Assembly: GCF_001718795.1 (NCBI RefSeq)
Contig: NZ_CP013435.1
Coordinates: 930,001-994,000 of the forward strand
Direction of reading: 5' to 3'
Origin: Burkholderia latens
GTDB taxonomy: Bacteria > Pseudomonadota > Gammaproteobacteria > Burkholderiales > Burkholderiaceae
Length of the DNA: 64,000 bases
A model generated the notes under the pieces. It saw nothing but the letters and a program-made list of their open reading frames with translations. It was not told where the DNA came from and did not search any database. Positions 33,935 to 43,338 of this stretch are shown here, piece after piece. The first letter of the stretch is position 1. The number at the start of each line of letters is the position of its first letter. The position numbers and the translations under genes are program-made.

Positions 33935-35152
33935 ATGTCTCACGTCGTCCGGCGCCGGCCCGATGCCCGGCTGATCCTGTTGCTCGGCGCGCTCGCAGCC
34001 TGCGGGCCGATCGCAACCGACATGTACCTGCCGAGCCTGCCGTCGATTGCCGCGGGCTTCTCCGTGAGCCCCGGCGCCGCGCAGCGCACGCTGACGAGTT
34101 TCATGGCCGGCTTCTCGATCGGCATGCTGCTTTACGGCCCGCTGTCCGACACGTGGGGCCGCCGCCCGGTGCTGCTGGGGGGCATCGCGCTGTTCACGCT
34201 CGCGAGCGTCGGCTGTTTCGTATCGAGCTCGATCGACATGCTGATCCTCGTGCGCTTCCTGCAGGCGCTCGGCGCGGGCGCAGCGTCGGTGCTCGCACGC
34301 GCGATCGCGCGCGACGCGCACGAACCGACCGACGCGGCGAAGGTGCTGTCGATGGTCGCGATCGTCACCGCGGTCGGGCCGCTGCTCGCGCCGCTGCTCG
34401 GCGGCCAGGTTCTGCGCTTCGCCGGCTGGCGCGGCGTGTTCGTCGTGCTTGCCGCATTCGGCGCGTTGTGCGCGGCGACCGCGTACCTGCGCGTGCCCGA
34501 AACCTGGCCGAAGGAGCGGCGCAAGAGCGCGGCGGTGCTCGCGTCGTTCGCATCGTACGGACGCATCCTGTCCGATCCGGTCGCGTGGGGGCACATGCTG
34601 TGCGGCGGGATGGCGTTCGCGTCGATGTTCTCGTACATCACCGCGACACCGTTCGTGTACATCGAGTATTTCCACGTGTCGCCGCAGCACTACGGGCTGC
34701 TGTTCGGGCTCAACGTCGTCGGGATCATGATCGGCAACTTCACCAACACGCGGCTCGTCGGCCGTCTCGGCTCGCTGCGCATCATCTCGGCTGCGTCGCT
34801 CGTGAGCGTCGTTGCGTCGCTCGCGGTCGCGCTCGTCGCGCTGACGGGGTGGGGCGGGCTGTGGTCGATCGTCGTGTGCCTGTTCTTCGTCGTCGGCGTG
34901 GTCGGCATCCTGTCGGCGAATTGCACGACCGATCTGATGCATCGCTATCCGCACAATGCGGGTGCGTCTGCGGCCGTGTTCGGCGCGATGCAGCTCGCTC
35001 TCGGCGCGCTCGCGAGCGTCGCGATCGGCGCCCTCGCCGACGGTACGCCGTTCGCGATGGGCGTGACGATCGGCGTCACCGGCGTGCTGTGTTTCGTCGG
35101 ACGCTTCCTCGTGCTGCGCTGGCATGGACGGGCGGTGCCGACCGGCGCTTGA
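33935..35152 (+). CDS. Bcr/CflA-family multidrug efflux MFS transporter
   Basis: A 405-residue 12-helix drug:proton antiporter. Signature parts: ATDMYLPSLPSIAAGF in helix 1, the MFS loop GPLSDTWGRRPVLLGG, and LQALGAGAASVLARAIARDAHE of the drug-efflux group. Full length, with an ATG at 33935. Relatives export bicyclomycin, sulfonamide or other compounds; the actual substrate is unknown. A divergent, unrelated gene lies on the left. Confidence 0.9.
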   Translation: MSHVVRRRPDARLILLLGALAACGPIATDMYLPSLPSIAAGFSVSPGAAQRTLTSFMAGFSIGMLLYGPLSDTWGRRPVLLGGIALFTLASVGCFVSSSIDMLILVRFLQALGAGAASVLARAIARDAHEPTDAAKVLSMVAIVTAVGPLLAPLLGGQVLRFAGWRGVFVVLAAFGALCAATAYLRVPETWPKERRKSAAVLASFASYGRILSDPVAWGHMLCGGMAFASMFSYITATPFVYIEYFHVSPQHYGLLFGLNVVGIMIGNFTNTRLVGRLGSLRIISAASLVSVVASLAVALVALTGWGGLWSIVVCLFFVVGVVGILSANCTTDLMHRYPHNAGASAAVFGAMQLALGALASVAIGALADGTPFAMGVTIGVTGVLCFVGRFLVLRWHGRAVPTGA

Positions 35153-35483
35153 TCGGCGCGGCGCGCGCGGTGGCGGATGGCGACGGCCGCACGCGCAACC
35201 GCGATCCGTGCGATGCGTGAGCCCGAATGCGCGAGAGCACCGGAGCGCCTGCCGCGCATTCATTGATGCGTGTTCGGATAGCGATTGCCACGCGAAGCCC
35301 GCTCCTGTTTCCTGTTGGCGACGCGGCTTCGCTGGCATCGTCGGTACAGTGCCGTGCGGTGTTCATCCGTGAATTCCTACGGCGACACGTCAAGCAACCC
35401 GCCCAATGCACAACACCCCGAACGCGGATCGGCCATCCAGCGTTCGGGGTGTTGCTTGACCGAGGCGTTTTCTTGCCCCTGTA
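35153..35483. other. Convergent intergenic region
   Basis: 331 bp between the converging exporter and glk-hexR genes. No gene; it contains the long terminator hairpin at 35411-35454. Confidence 0.6.
35411..35454. terminator. Long hairpin between convergent genes
   Basis: A perfect 15-bp stem (35411-35425 and 35440-35454) with a 14-nt loop, 29 bp past the glk-hexR stop. It lacks a strong T run but is well placed as a shared terminator. Confidence 0.7.
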
Positions 35484-37412
35484 TCAATCCCGCGCGACGT
35501 CCTTCGCCGCCGGCGACGCGCCATGGCTCAGCCAGTCGAGCACGTCGGCCGTTTCGTCGTCGCTTGCCCGCGCGCGCGCCTGAGCGACCGCGTCCGGCAG
35601 TTCGCCGTTGGTCGACGCGCGACGGATCGCAACGCCGACCGCGAGGATGTCGATCATCAGCAGATGCAGGATCCGCGAGATCATCGACAGCTGCGACTCG
35701 CGCATCTCGATGTGATCGGTTTCGAGTGCGACGGTCGCGCGTTTCGCGAGCGGCGTATTGCTCGACGTGATCGCGATCACCTTCGCGCCGGCCTGCATCG
35801 CGACGTCGAGCACGCGCAGCAGCTCGGGCGCGCGCCCCGACTTCGACACCGCGACGATCACGTCGCCCTTGCCGAGCAACGCGGCCGAAGCGGCCTGCAT
35901 GTACAGGTCGCCGTACGCGATCGTCGGAATCCCGAAGCGGAAGAACTTGTAATGCGCGTCCTGCGCGACGATGTTCGAATTGCCGAGCCCGTAGAACTCG
36001 ATGCGGCGCGCGCCGTTCAGTATTTCGATCGCGTTCTCGACATGTTCGAAGTTCAGGTGCTCGCGCAACTGCAGAATCGCAGACACCGTGTTGTCGAGCA
36101 CCTTCGCGCCGAAATCGGTCGCCGTGTCGCCGAGATGCACCTGGCTGTGGCTCATCGGAATCGTGCCGGTGAGACCGGTCGCGAGCTTCAGCTTGAAATC
36201 CGACAGCCCCTGGCAACCGAGCGAGCGGCAAAAGCGGATCACCGTCGGCTGGCTCACGTCCGCCTTGCGCGCGATGTCGACGATCGGATCGTTGATGATC
36301 GAGCGCGGATGGTTCAGCGCGAGATCGGCGACGCGGCGCTCGGCCGGCGTCAGCGCGTCGCGCATCTGGCGGATCCGCTCGAACACGGCCGACGACGCGC
36401 CGCCCGAACGGTTCGACAGCTGCTCCGCGAGAATGGCCGACACGCCGAGGAACGCCGGATATTCGGCGGTGATCAGGTAGGTCGGGATGTTCGCCAGATA
36501 GTGCGCGAAGCGGCCCTTCGCCTCGAAGCGTGCACGGAACGACGAGCGCGTGAACAGCTCGCCGAGCTTCAGCGCGACACCGCCGCCGATATAGACACCG
36601 CCGAGCGCGCCGAGTGTCAGCGCGACGCTGCCGGCGAACGAACCGAGGATCCCGCAGAAGCATTCGACGGTTTCGAGCGCGAGCGCGTCGCCTGCATGCG
36701 CACGCTCGACGATCTCGGCCGTATCGACGGACGCGGCGACGCGCTTCTTGTCCCGCGCGGCGAGCGCCCGGTAGATGATCTCCATGCCCGGGCCCGCGCA
36801 CACGCGTTCGAACGACACGTGCGGAAACTTCTTGCGCGCGTACTGCAGCACGAGATCCTCACGCTCGTCCTGCGGTGCGAACGACGCATGACCGCCTTCG
36901 CTGCCGAGCGCGATCCAGCGGTCGTCCGCTGGAATCAGGCCCGATACGCCGAGCCCGGTGCCGGGCCCGAGCAGCCCGATCACGCTGTTCTGGCGGCGCG
37001 CGCCGCCGCCGATCTGCACGCGCTGCGCGTCGGTCAGGCCGGGCAGCGCCATCGCGAGCGCGGTGAAGTCGTTGACGACGAGCAGCGTGTCGAAGCCGAG
37101 CGCGCGGCGCGTCGCTTCGATCGAAAAGCTCCAGTCGTGATTGGTCATCGTGACCTGGTCGCCGTCGACCGGGTTCGCGATCGCGATCGCCGCGTGATTC
37201 ACGCGGCTGATCTTCACGTCCTTCAGATACTTGCGGATCGCGTCGGTGAGCGTCGGGTAGTCCGCACCGGGATAGACGCGGATCTGCGTGATTTCGCCCG
37301 GGCCGGTTTCCAGCGCGAAACGCGCGTTGGTGCCGCCGACGTCCGCGAGCAGGCGCGGGCCGTCGGCGTGCTGGCCGGCGACGACAGCCTTACTTTGCGC
37401 ACCAGTAGACAT
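35484..37412 (-). CDS. glk: Glucokinase-HexR (RpiR-type) fusion protein
   Basis: A 642-residue fusion. Residues about 19-335 are ROK-unrelated bacterial glucokinase: ATP loop [14 protein letters not shown], catalytic D115 in VVNDFTALA, and [12 protein letters not shown]. Residues about 343-420 are an RpiR-type helix-turn-helix ([23 protein letters not shown]), and about 470-600 a SIS sugar-phosphate-binding domain ([32 protein letters not shown]). HexR regulators respond to 2-keto-3-deoxy-6-phosphogluconate. So one protein phosphorylates glucose and probably represses the Entner-Doudoroff genes. It overlaps pgl by 23 bp and is the third gene after zwf and pgl. Confidence 0.95.
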   Translation of the reverse strand: MSTGAQSKAVVAGQHADGPRLLADVGGTNARFALETGPGEITQIRVYPGADYPTLTDAIRKYLKDVKISRVNHAAIAIANPVDGDQVTMTNHDWSFSIEATRRALGFDTLLVVNDFTALAMALPGLTDAQRVQIGGGARRQNSVIGLLGPGTGLGVSGLIPADDRWIALGSEGGHASFAPQDEREDLVLQYARKKFPHVSFERVCAGPGMEIIYRALAARDKKRVAASVDTAEIVERAHAGDALALETVECFCGILGSFAGSVALTLGALGGVYIGGGVALKLGELFTRSSFRARFEAKGRFAHYLANIPTYLITAEYPAFLGVSAILAEQLSNRSGGASSAVFERIRQMRDALTPAERRVADLALNHPRSIINDPIVDIARKADVSQPTVIRFCRSLGCQGLSDFKLKLATGLTGTIPMSHSQVHLGDTATDFGAKVLDNTVSAILQLREHLNFEHVENAIEILNGARRIEFYGLGNSNIVAQDAHYKFFRFGIPTIAYGDLYMQAASAALLGKGDVIVAVSKSGRAPELLRVLDVAMQAGAKVIAITSSNTPLAKRATVALETDHIEMRESQLSMISRILHLLMIDILAVGVAIRRASTNGELPDAVAQARARASDDETADVLDWLSHGASPAAKDVARD

Positions 37413-38070
37413 CGAGCTTGGTCCCCTTGTCGTTGGCCAGTTGGGAAATCGCGTTTTTCTGCAGCGTGGCCGCTGCGGCGTCGAGCACGTCGCGCTTGGC
37501 GGCGCCGGCGATCAGCAGGAACAGCCGGTCGACGCGCTTGAGCGCATCGAGCGAATAGCTCACGCGCGCATGCGGCGCCGCACCGGGATGCACGGCGACG
37601 AAGCGTTCGGACGTCGTGATCGCGTGGTCCCATTCGGGCGCATCGGCGAAGATCGACGCGGTATGGCCGTCCTCGCCCATGCCGAGCACGGCGACGGTCG
37701 GCACGCGGTAATCGGCGTTCGCGTTGAGTGCGGCGACGTGCGCGTCGAGCGGCACGCGCGTGTCGACGAGCGGCAGGAAGCGGGCAGGGGCCGCTGCGTG
37801 CTGCAACAGCGTGTCGCGCACGAGCTGCGCGTTGCTGGCCGCGTCGTTCTCCGGCACCCAGCGGTCGTCGACCAGCGTGACGTCGACGCCGGCCCAGTCG
37901 AGCGCTGCATGCGACAGCGTTTGCAGGAACGGGCGCGGGCTCGTACCGCCGGACACCGCGAGCGTCGGGCGCGCGGGGCCGGCGAGCGCCGCGCGCAGCA
38001 CATCGCCGACGGCGCGCGCGAGCGCTTCGCTTTGCGCTTCCTGGGTGTCGAAAGCGTGGATCTCGATCAC
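37390..38070 (-). CDS. pgl: 6-phosphogluconolactonase
   Basis: A 226-residue hydrolase of the DevB/Pgl type, opening 6-phosphogluconolactone to 6-phosphogluconate. Motifs: [42 protein letters not shown] and the [11 protein letters not shown] block. It starts at a GTG (38070) preceded by GGAGGAG. Its 3' end overlaps the glk-hexR start by 23 bp, indicating coupled translation. Confidence 0.95.
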   Translation of the reverse strand: MIEIHAFDTQEAQSEALARAVGDVLRAALAGPARPTLAVSGGTSPRPFLQTLSHAALDWAGVDVTLVDDRWVPENDAASNAQLVRDTLLQHAAAPARFLPLVDTRVPLDAHVAALNANADYRVPTVAVLGMGEDGHTASIFADAPEWDHAITTSERFVAVHPGAAPHARVSYSLDALKRVDRLFLLIAGAAKRDVLDAAAATLQKNAISQLANDKGTKLDVYWCAK

Positions 38071-38119
38071 ATCTCCTCCGGACTGCTTTGTCTGTTCAAT
38101 TCGTATGAATCGTGGGGCA

Positions 38120-38150
38120 CGTTGCCGCGCGTACGATGTGCGCGGCAACG
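38120..38150 (-). other. Intercistronic hairpin between zwf and pgl
   Basis: An 11-bp perfect stem (38120-38130 and 38140-38150) with a 9-nt loop, 7 bp after the zwf stop. With no T run on the sense strand, it is more likely an mRNA-stability or attenuation element than a full terminator. Confidence 0.55.
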
Positions 38151-38157
38151 GTTTGCA

Positions 38158-39627
38158 TCAGTTTTCCTCTTCGAGCCAGCAGGTGCCGTGCTGCGCGAGC
38201 ATCGCGCTTGCCGCGGCCGGCCCCCACGTGCCCGCCGCGTACGGCTTCGGCGGCTTCAGCGTGCGCGCCCATTCGTTCAGGATCGGCTCGACCCAGCGCC
38301 ACGCGGCCTCTTGCTCGTCGCGGCGCACGAACAGCGCGAGGCGGCCGTTGATCACGTCGAGCAGCAGACGCTGGTACGCCTCCATCTGCCCTTCCTTGAA
38401 GAACTGGTCGAACGCGAGGTCGAGGTGCACGCTCGCGAGATTCATCCCCTCGCCGGGCTGCTTCGCGAGGCAGTACAGGCGGATCGTCTCGTTCGGCTGC
38501 AGCCGGATCACGAGACGGTTCGAGCCTGCGCGCAGCGCGGTCGGCCCGAGCGCCGAGTGCGGCACCGGACGGAAGTTGACGACGATTTCCGCGACGCGAT
38601 CGGCCAGCCGCTTGCCGGTGCGCAGGAAGAACGGCACGCCGGCCCAGCGCCAGTTCTCGATCTCGACCTTCAGCGCGACGAAGGTCTCGGTCTGGCTGTC
38701 CGGCTTCACGCCCGGCTCGGTCGCGTATGCCGGCACCTGCGCGCCCTTGATCACGCCCGCATGATACTGGCCGCGCACCGCGACCTTGCCGATGTCGCGC
38801 GGATCGACGGGTTTCAGCGCACGCAACACGCGCAGCTTTTCGTCGCGCACCGAGTCCGAATCCATCGAATGCGGCGGCTCCATCGCGACGATCGACAGCA
38901 GCTGCAGCAGGTGGTTCTGCACCATGTCGCGCAGCGCGCCCGTATTGTCGTAGAAATCGCCGCGCGCCTCGACGCCCAGCTCCTCGGCGATCGTGATCTG
39001 GATGCTCTCGACCCATTCGCGGCGCCACAGCGGCTCGAACAGCGCATTGCCGAAGCGCAGCGCGAGCAGGTTCTGGACCGGCTCCTTCCCGAGGTAGTGG
39101 TCGATCCGGTAGATCTGGTCTTCCGCGAAGATCTCGCCGACCGCGTCGTTGATCGCATTCGACGAGCGCAGGTCGTAGCCAAGCGGCTTCTCGAGCACGA
39201 TCCGCGCGCCTTCGTTCAGGCCGACCGACGCGAGCGCCTTGCAGATCGGCACGAACAGCGACGGGCCCGTCGCGAGATAGAACACGCGGATGCCGGGCAG
39301 ATGCGCGATCGCGTCGCGCAGCACGACGTAGTCTTCCGCGCGGCCGAGATCGAGGTTCACGTATTCGATGCGCTCGAGGAAAGACTTCCATGCGCTTTCG
39401 TCGAATGCGCTGCCGGCTGCCTTCGTCGCATGCGGTTTCACGTGCGTGTCGACCCACTCGAGATAGTGGGCGCGATCCGATTCGTGTCGCGCGACGGCGA
39501 TGATCCGGCCGCCTTCGGCGAGCATGTTGCCGCGGTGCGCTTCGAACAGCGCGGGCAGGATCTTGCGCATCGACAGGTCGCCGGTGCCGCCGAAAAGTAC
39601 GAAGGTAAAGCTGGAATCGGTATGCAT
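38158..39627 (-). CDS. zwf: Glucose-6-phosphate 1-dehydrogenase
   Basis: A 489-residue enzyme oxidising glucose 6-phosphate with NADP, the entry step of the Entner-Doudoroff and pentose-phosphate routes. Visible: the cofactor motif FVLFGGTGDLSMRKI, EKPLGYDL and the active-site RIDHYLGKEPVQNLL, plus FRPVPHS. The ATG at 39627 (MHTDSS) is chosen because the frame upstream to 39963 lacks similarity. It is first gene of zwf-pgl-glk/hexR, with the HexR-like operator 67 bp upstream. Confidence 0.97.
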   Translation of the reverse strand: MHTDSSFTFVLFGGTGDLSMRKILPALFEAHRGNMLAEGGRIIAVARHESDRAHYLEWVDTHVKPHATKAAGSAFDESAWKSFLERIEYVNLDLGRAEDYVVLRDAIAHLPGIRVFYLATGPSLFVPICKALASVGLNEGARIVLEKPLGYDLRSSNAINDAVGEIFAEDQIYRIDHYLGKEPVQNLLALRFGNALFEPLWRREWVESIQITIAEELGVEARGDFYDNTGALRDMVQNHLLQLLSIVAMEPPHSMDSDSVRDEKLRVLRALKPVDPRDIGKVAVRGQYHAGVIKGAQVPAYATEPGVKPDSQTETFVALKVEIENWRWAGVPFFLRTGKRLADRVAEIVVNFRPVPHSALGPTALRAGSNRLVIRLQPNETIRLYCLAKQPGEGMNLASVHLDLAFDQFFKEGQMEAYQRLLLDVINGRLALFVRRDEQEAAWRWVEPILNEWARTLKPPKPYAAGTWGPAAASAMLAQHGTCWLEEEN

Positions 39628-39682
39628 GTGTCTCCGCCAGTTGGGGTGCTCGGAAGCGATCCGTAGTGCGATAAAAATATTT

Positions 39683-39711
39683 TTGACACTGAATTGTAGT
39701 TTAACTACAAT
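39683..39711 (+). promoter_or_regulatory. Strong sigma-70 promoter of the sugar ABC operon
   Basis: TTGACA (39683-39688), a 17-bp spacer and TACAAT (39706-39711). The putative HexR palindrome covers the spacer and -10, the classic layout for repression. The transcript would carry a leader of about 335 nt; a GGTTCCCC/GGGGAGCC hairpin at 40005-40023 lies just before the first gene's GGAGGAG. No gene is supported in 39712-40056. Confidence 0.8.
39694..39710. promoter_or_regulatory. Putative HexR operator
   Basis: A perfect 17-bp palindrome, TTGTAGTTTAACTACAA. It matches the TGTARTTNAAYTACA-like sites bound by HexR in other Proteobacteria. It sits between zwf (minus) and the sugar ABC operon (plus), so one site could control both directions, including the hexR fusion gene itself. 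Confidence 0.85.
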
Positions 39712-40056
39712 CCGCCGCAAGGGGTAGCACCTGGGTGAAGAAAAAAAGATGTGCGGTCGACGAACTGCACGAGCTTCGCCTCGGGAGCGCCTTGTGCCGA
39801 ATGGTATCGGACATTGACGGAGCGCATCGGTCGCGCGCCGTCGCCCCCGGGCTCGCGCCGCGGCATCGCGGCGGGCCAGAAACACAAAGAGGAGACACGC
39901 CGTTGAATCTCGATTCACGCTTTCTGTAAGAGCCCGGCCGGTCATCGGCCCCGTACGCTGCATGCGTCCCGCGGCTCGATTTCCCCGTCGTTTATCAAGA
40001 AGCCGGTTCCCCGTCGGGGAGCCTCACGAGTTGATTCAGTCTGGAGGAGATAAGTA

Positions 40057-41304
40057 ATGAAAGTTCGCTCGATCATGGGCGCGCTCTGCGCCGCGGGTCT
40101 GATGGCTGGCGCCGTGGCGGCGCAGGCAGCCGAGAACGTGACGGTGCTGCACTGGTGGACCTCGGGCGGCGAGTCCAAGGCCGTCGGCGTGCTGAAGGAC
40201 GACATGCAGAAGCAGGGCTACGTGTGGAAGGACTTCGCGGTCGCGGGCGGCGCGGGCGCGGCGGCCATGACCGCGCTGAAGACCAAGGTGATCAGCGGCG
40301 ACGCACCGTCGGCCGCGCAGATCAAGGGCCCGCTGATCCAGGACTGGGCCGACCAGGGCGTGCTCGTCAACATCGATTCCGCCGCGGGCGACTGGAAGCA
40401 GAACCTGCCGCCGGAAATCGACAAGATCATCAAGTACAAGGGCCACACGGTCGCCGCGCCGTTCTCGGTGCACCGCGTGAACTGGCTGTACATCAACAAG
40501 GCCGCGCTCGACAAGGTCGGTGCGAAGGTGCCGACCACGTGGGCGGAATTCTTCGCGGTCGCCGACAAGCTGAAGGCCGCGGGCATCCAGCCGGTCGCGA
40601 TGGGCGGCCAGCCGTGGCAGGACCTGACGCTGTGGGAAGACGTCGTGCTGTCGCAGGGTCCGGCGTTCTACAAGAAGGCGCTCGTCGATCTTGACCAGGC
40701 GACGCTGACGTCGCCGCAGATGGTGTCGGTGTTCGATACGGTGCGCAAGATCCAGGGCTACTTCGACACTGGCCGCAACGGCCGCGACTGGAACCTCGCG
40801 ACCGCGATGGTCATCAACGGCAAGGCCGGCATGCAGTTCATGGGCGACTGGGCGAAGGGCGAGTTCGAGAACGCCGGCAAGAAGGCGGGCAAGGACTACA
40901 TCTGCGCGCCGGTGCCGGGCACCGCGAACGCGTACACGTTCAACGTCGACTCGTTCGTGTTCTTCCAGCAGAAGGGCGAGAAGAACGCGACGCCGGGCCA
41001 GATCGCGCTCGCGAAGACGATCATGACGCCGGAGTTCCAGGAGCAGTTCAGCCTGTTGAAGGGCTCGGTGCCGGTGCGTCTCGGCGTGAAGATGGACAAG
41101 TTCGACGACTGCGCGAAGAAGTCGTACGCGGACGAGCAGACCGCGATCAAGTCGGGCGGTTTCGTGCCGTCGCTGGCGCACGGGATGGCGCAAGGCGATG
41201 CGACGGCCGGTGCGATCACCGACGTCGTGACGAAGTTCATGAATTCGCAGCAGGATTCGAAGAGCGCAGTGGCCGCGCTCGCGAAAGCCGCGAAGGTGAA
41301 GTAA
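40057..41304 (+). CDS. Sugar ABC transporter substrate-binding protein (glucose-type)
   Basis: A 415-residue periplasmic solute-binding protein. The signal peptide (MKVRSIMGALCAAGLMAGAVAAQA) ends near residue 24, and the mature start ENVTVLHWWTSGGESKAV is typical of the Pseudomonas GtsA-like glucose/mannose binders. A ribosome-binding GGAGGAG precedes the ATG. Next to zwf, pgl and glk it most likely binds glucose. It is separated from its permeases by a terminator hairpin, which usually lets the binder be made in excess. Confidence 0.9.
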   Translation: MKVRSIMGALCAAGLMAGAVAAQAAENVTVLHWWTSGGESKAVGVLKDDMQKQGYVWKDFAVAGGAGAAAMTALKTKVISGDAPSAAQIKGPLIQDWADQGVLVNIDSAAGDWKQNLPPEIDKIIKYKGHTVAAPFSVHRVNWLYINKAALDKVGAKVPTTWAEFFAVADKLKAAGIQPVAMGGQPWQDLTLWEDVVLSQGPAFYKKALVDLDQATLTSPQMVSVFDTVRKIQGYFDTGRNGRDWNLATAMVINGKAGMQFMGDWAKGEFENAGKKAGKDYICAPVPGTANAYTFNVDSFVFFQQKGEKNATPGQIALAKTIMTPEFQEQFSLLKGSVPVRLGVKMDKFDDCAKKSYADEQTAIKSGGFVPSLAHGMAQGDATAGAITDVVTKFMNSQQDSKSAVAALAKAAKVK

Positions 41305-41315
41305 AGCGCGACAGG

Positions 41316-41352
41316 CGCCCGGCCGGAAACGCATCGTCGGCCGGGCGTTTTT
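41316..41352 (+). terminator. Intra-operon terminator hairpin
   Basis: Stem CGCCCGGCCG/CGGCCGGGCG (41316-41325 and 41338-41347) with five T after it. It lies between the binding-protein gene and the first permease, so it is probably a partial terminator that lowers downstream expression. Confidence 0.85.
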
Positions 41353-41442
41353 GCATGTGCAGCAAACGGGCTCGCCCGCGGGCCCGCGCCGTACCGGTGC
41401 CGGCCCCGGCCTGCGCCGCCCTCGTTCCAGGAGTCGAATCAA

Positions 41443-42381
41443 GTGGCTGCCCCTCTTAGCGGAAACGGATCCGGCACTGCCGTCGCGCGGCGCACGTCGC
41501 CGATGTCGGCCTTCGCCGATCGCTGGATCCCGAAGCTCGTGCTCGCGCCGAGCCTCGCGATCGCCGTGGTGTTCATCTACGGCTTCATCCTGATTACCGG
41601 CTATCTGTCGCTGACCAATTCGCGGCTGTTGCCGAACTACGAATTCGACGGCTTCGGCCGTTACACGGACCTGTTCCAGAACGATGTGTGGTGGACTTCC
41701 GCCGCGAACCTCGGCTGGTTCGGGATTCCGTTCATCGCGATCTGCGTCGGGCTCGGCCTGTTCCTCGCGATCCTGCTCGACCAGCGCATCCGCAACGAAG
41801 GCGCGCTGCGCGCGATCTTCCTGTACCCGATGGCGCTGTCGTTCATCGTGACCGGCACCGCATGGCAGTGGATCCTGAACCCGGGTCTCGGCCTCGAGAA
41901 GGTGATGCACGACTGGGGCTGGACGAGCTTCTCGTTCGGCTGGCTCGACGATCCGGACAAGGCGATCTTCTGTATCGTGATCGCGGCCGTGTGGCAGTCG
42001 ACCGGCTTCGTGATGGCGCTGTTCCTCGCGGGGCTGCGCGGCGTCGACGGCGAGATTTTCAAGGCCGCTCAGGTCGACGGCGCGACGCTTCCGACCATCT
42101 ACCGCAAGATCGTGATCCCGAGCATGCGGCCTGTATTCTTCTCGGTGCTGCTGATCCTGTGCCACATCACGATCAAGACGTTCGACCTGGTCGTCGCGCT
42201 GACCGCGGGCGGGCCCGGCACGTCGTCGTCGCTGCCGGCCATGTTCATGTACACGTTTTCGTTCAACCGCGGCCAGCTGGGCCTGGGCGCGGCGTCGTCG
42301 GTGATGATGCTCGCGACGGTGGTCGCGGTGCTGGTGCCGCTGATGTATATGGAATCGAGGAGCACCCGCAATGCAGCCTAA
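41443..42381 (+). CDS. Sugar ABC transporter permease, MalF/GtsB type
   Basis: A 312-residue inner-membrane subunit with about six helices. The coupling-loop EAA motif is present around FKAAQVDGATLPTIYRKIVIPSMRP. It starts at a GTG (41443) with CAGGAG nine bases upstream; an internal ATG (MSAFADRW) is an alternative. It overlaps the next permease gene by 11 bp. Confidence 0.92.
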   Translation: MAAPLSGNGSGTAVARRTSPMSAFADRWIPKLVLAPSLAIAVVFIYGFILITGYLSLTNSRLLPNYEFDGFGRYTDLFQNDVWWTSAANLGWFGIPFIAICVGLGLFLAILLDQRIRNEGALRAIFLYPMALSFIVTGTAWQWILNPGLGLEKVMHDWGWTSFSFGWLDDPDKAIFCIVIAAVWQSTGFVMALFLAGLRGVDGEIFKAAQVDGATLPTIYRKIVIPSMRPVFFSVLLILCHITIKTFDLVVALTAGGPGTSSSLPAMFMYTFSFNRGQLGLGAASSVMMLATVVAVLVPLMYMESRSTRNAA

Positions 42382-43228
42382 GATGACGATCAGCCGGGCA
42401 GTGATCTATGCGGCGCTGATCCTGTTCGCGCTGTATTTCCTGTTCCCGATCTACGTGATGCTGTCGACGTCGTTCAAGGATCTCGACCAGCTTCGTACCG
42501 GCAACCTGTTGACGCCGCCGTCGCACTGGACCGTCGATCCGTGGGTGAAGGCGTGGAGCGGCGCGTGTACCGGCGTGCGCTGCGACGGGATGAAGCCGTT
42601 CTTCCTGAACTCGCTGCAGATGGTGATTCCGGCCGTGCTGATCTCGTCGCTGATCGGCGCGTTCAACGGCTACGTGCTCACGCACTGGCGCTTTCGCGGC
42701 GCGGATGCGCTGTTCACGATGATGCTGGTCGGCTGCTTCATTCCGTTCCAGGTCATCCTGCTGCCGATGGCGCGCCTGCAGGGGATGCTCGGCCTTGCGA
42801 ACACGATTCCGGGCCTGGTGTTCGTGCACGTCGTGTACGGGATCGCATTCACGACGATGTTCTTCCGCAACTTCTACGTCAGCGTGCCGGCCGAGCTCGT
42901 GAAGGCCGCACGCATCGACGGCGCGGGCTTCTTCACGATCTTCACGAAGATCCTGCTGCCGGTGTCGCTGCCGATCTTCATGGTGTGCCTGATCTGGCAG
43001 TTCACGCAGATCTGGAACGACTTCCTGTTCGGGATCGTGTTCTCCGGCGTCGACTCGATGCCGATCACGGTCGCGCTGAACAACCTCGTGAACACGTCGA
43101 CGGGCGTGAAGGAATACAACGTCGACATGGCCGGCGCGATCATCGCCGCGCTGCCGACGCTGCTCGTCTACGTGGTCGCCGGCCGCTACTTCGTGCGCGG
43201 CCTGACGGCGGGCGCGGTGAAGGGGTAA
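42371..43228 (+). CDS. Sugar ABC transporter permease, MalG/GtsC type
   Basis: A 285-residue second permease subunit. Six helices, with the EAA loop VKAARIDGAGFFTIFTKILLPVSLPIF. The loop GNLLTPPSHWTVDPWVKAWSGACTGVRCDGMKPF contains the two Cys-bearing segments typical of GtsC-like proteins. It pairs with the preceding permease to form the channel. Confidence 0.92.
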   Translation: MQPKMTISRAVIYAALILFALYFLFPIYVMLSTSFKDLDQLRTGNLLTPPSHWTVDPWVKAWSGACTGVRCDGMKPFFLNSLQMVIPAVLISSLIGAFNGYVLTHWRFRGADALFTMMLVGCFIPFQVILLPMARLQGMLGLANTIPGLVFVHVVYGIAFTTMFFRNFYVSVPAELVKAARIDGAGFFTIFTKILLPVSLPIFMVCLIWQFTQIWNDFLFGIVFSGVDSMPITVALNNLVNTSTGVKEYNVDMAGAIIAALPTLLVYVVAGRYFVRGLTAGAVKG

Positions 43229-43338
43229 GCGCGGCTTCATCCGATACGACGAACCGGCCGCGCGCGACGCGCGGCGCATCGAAACGAACCCGACGCGGCG
43301 CCGTAGCGCCGCGCGAGACGAGACAGAGGATTCACAGC

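Noticed and set aside
32885..35338. 817-codon open frame on the minus strand
   Set aside because: Shadow across hemL, the EVE-like gene and the Bcr exporter; no family and extreme Arg/Asp content.
39735..39929. 64-codon frame in the leader of the sugar operon
   Set aside because: No Shine-Dalgarno and no sequence character; treated as untranslated leader.
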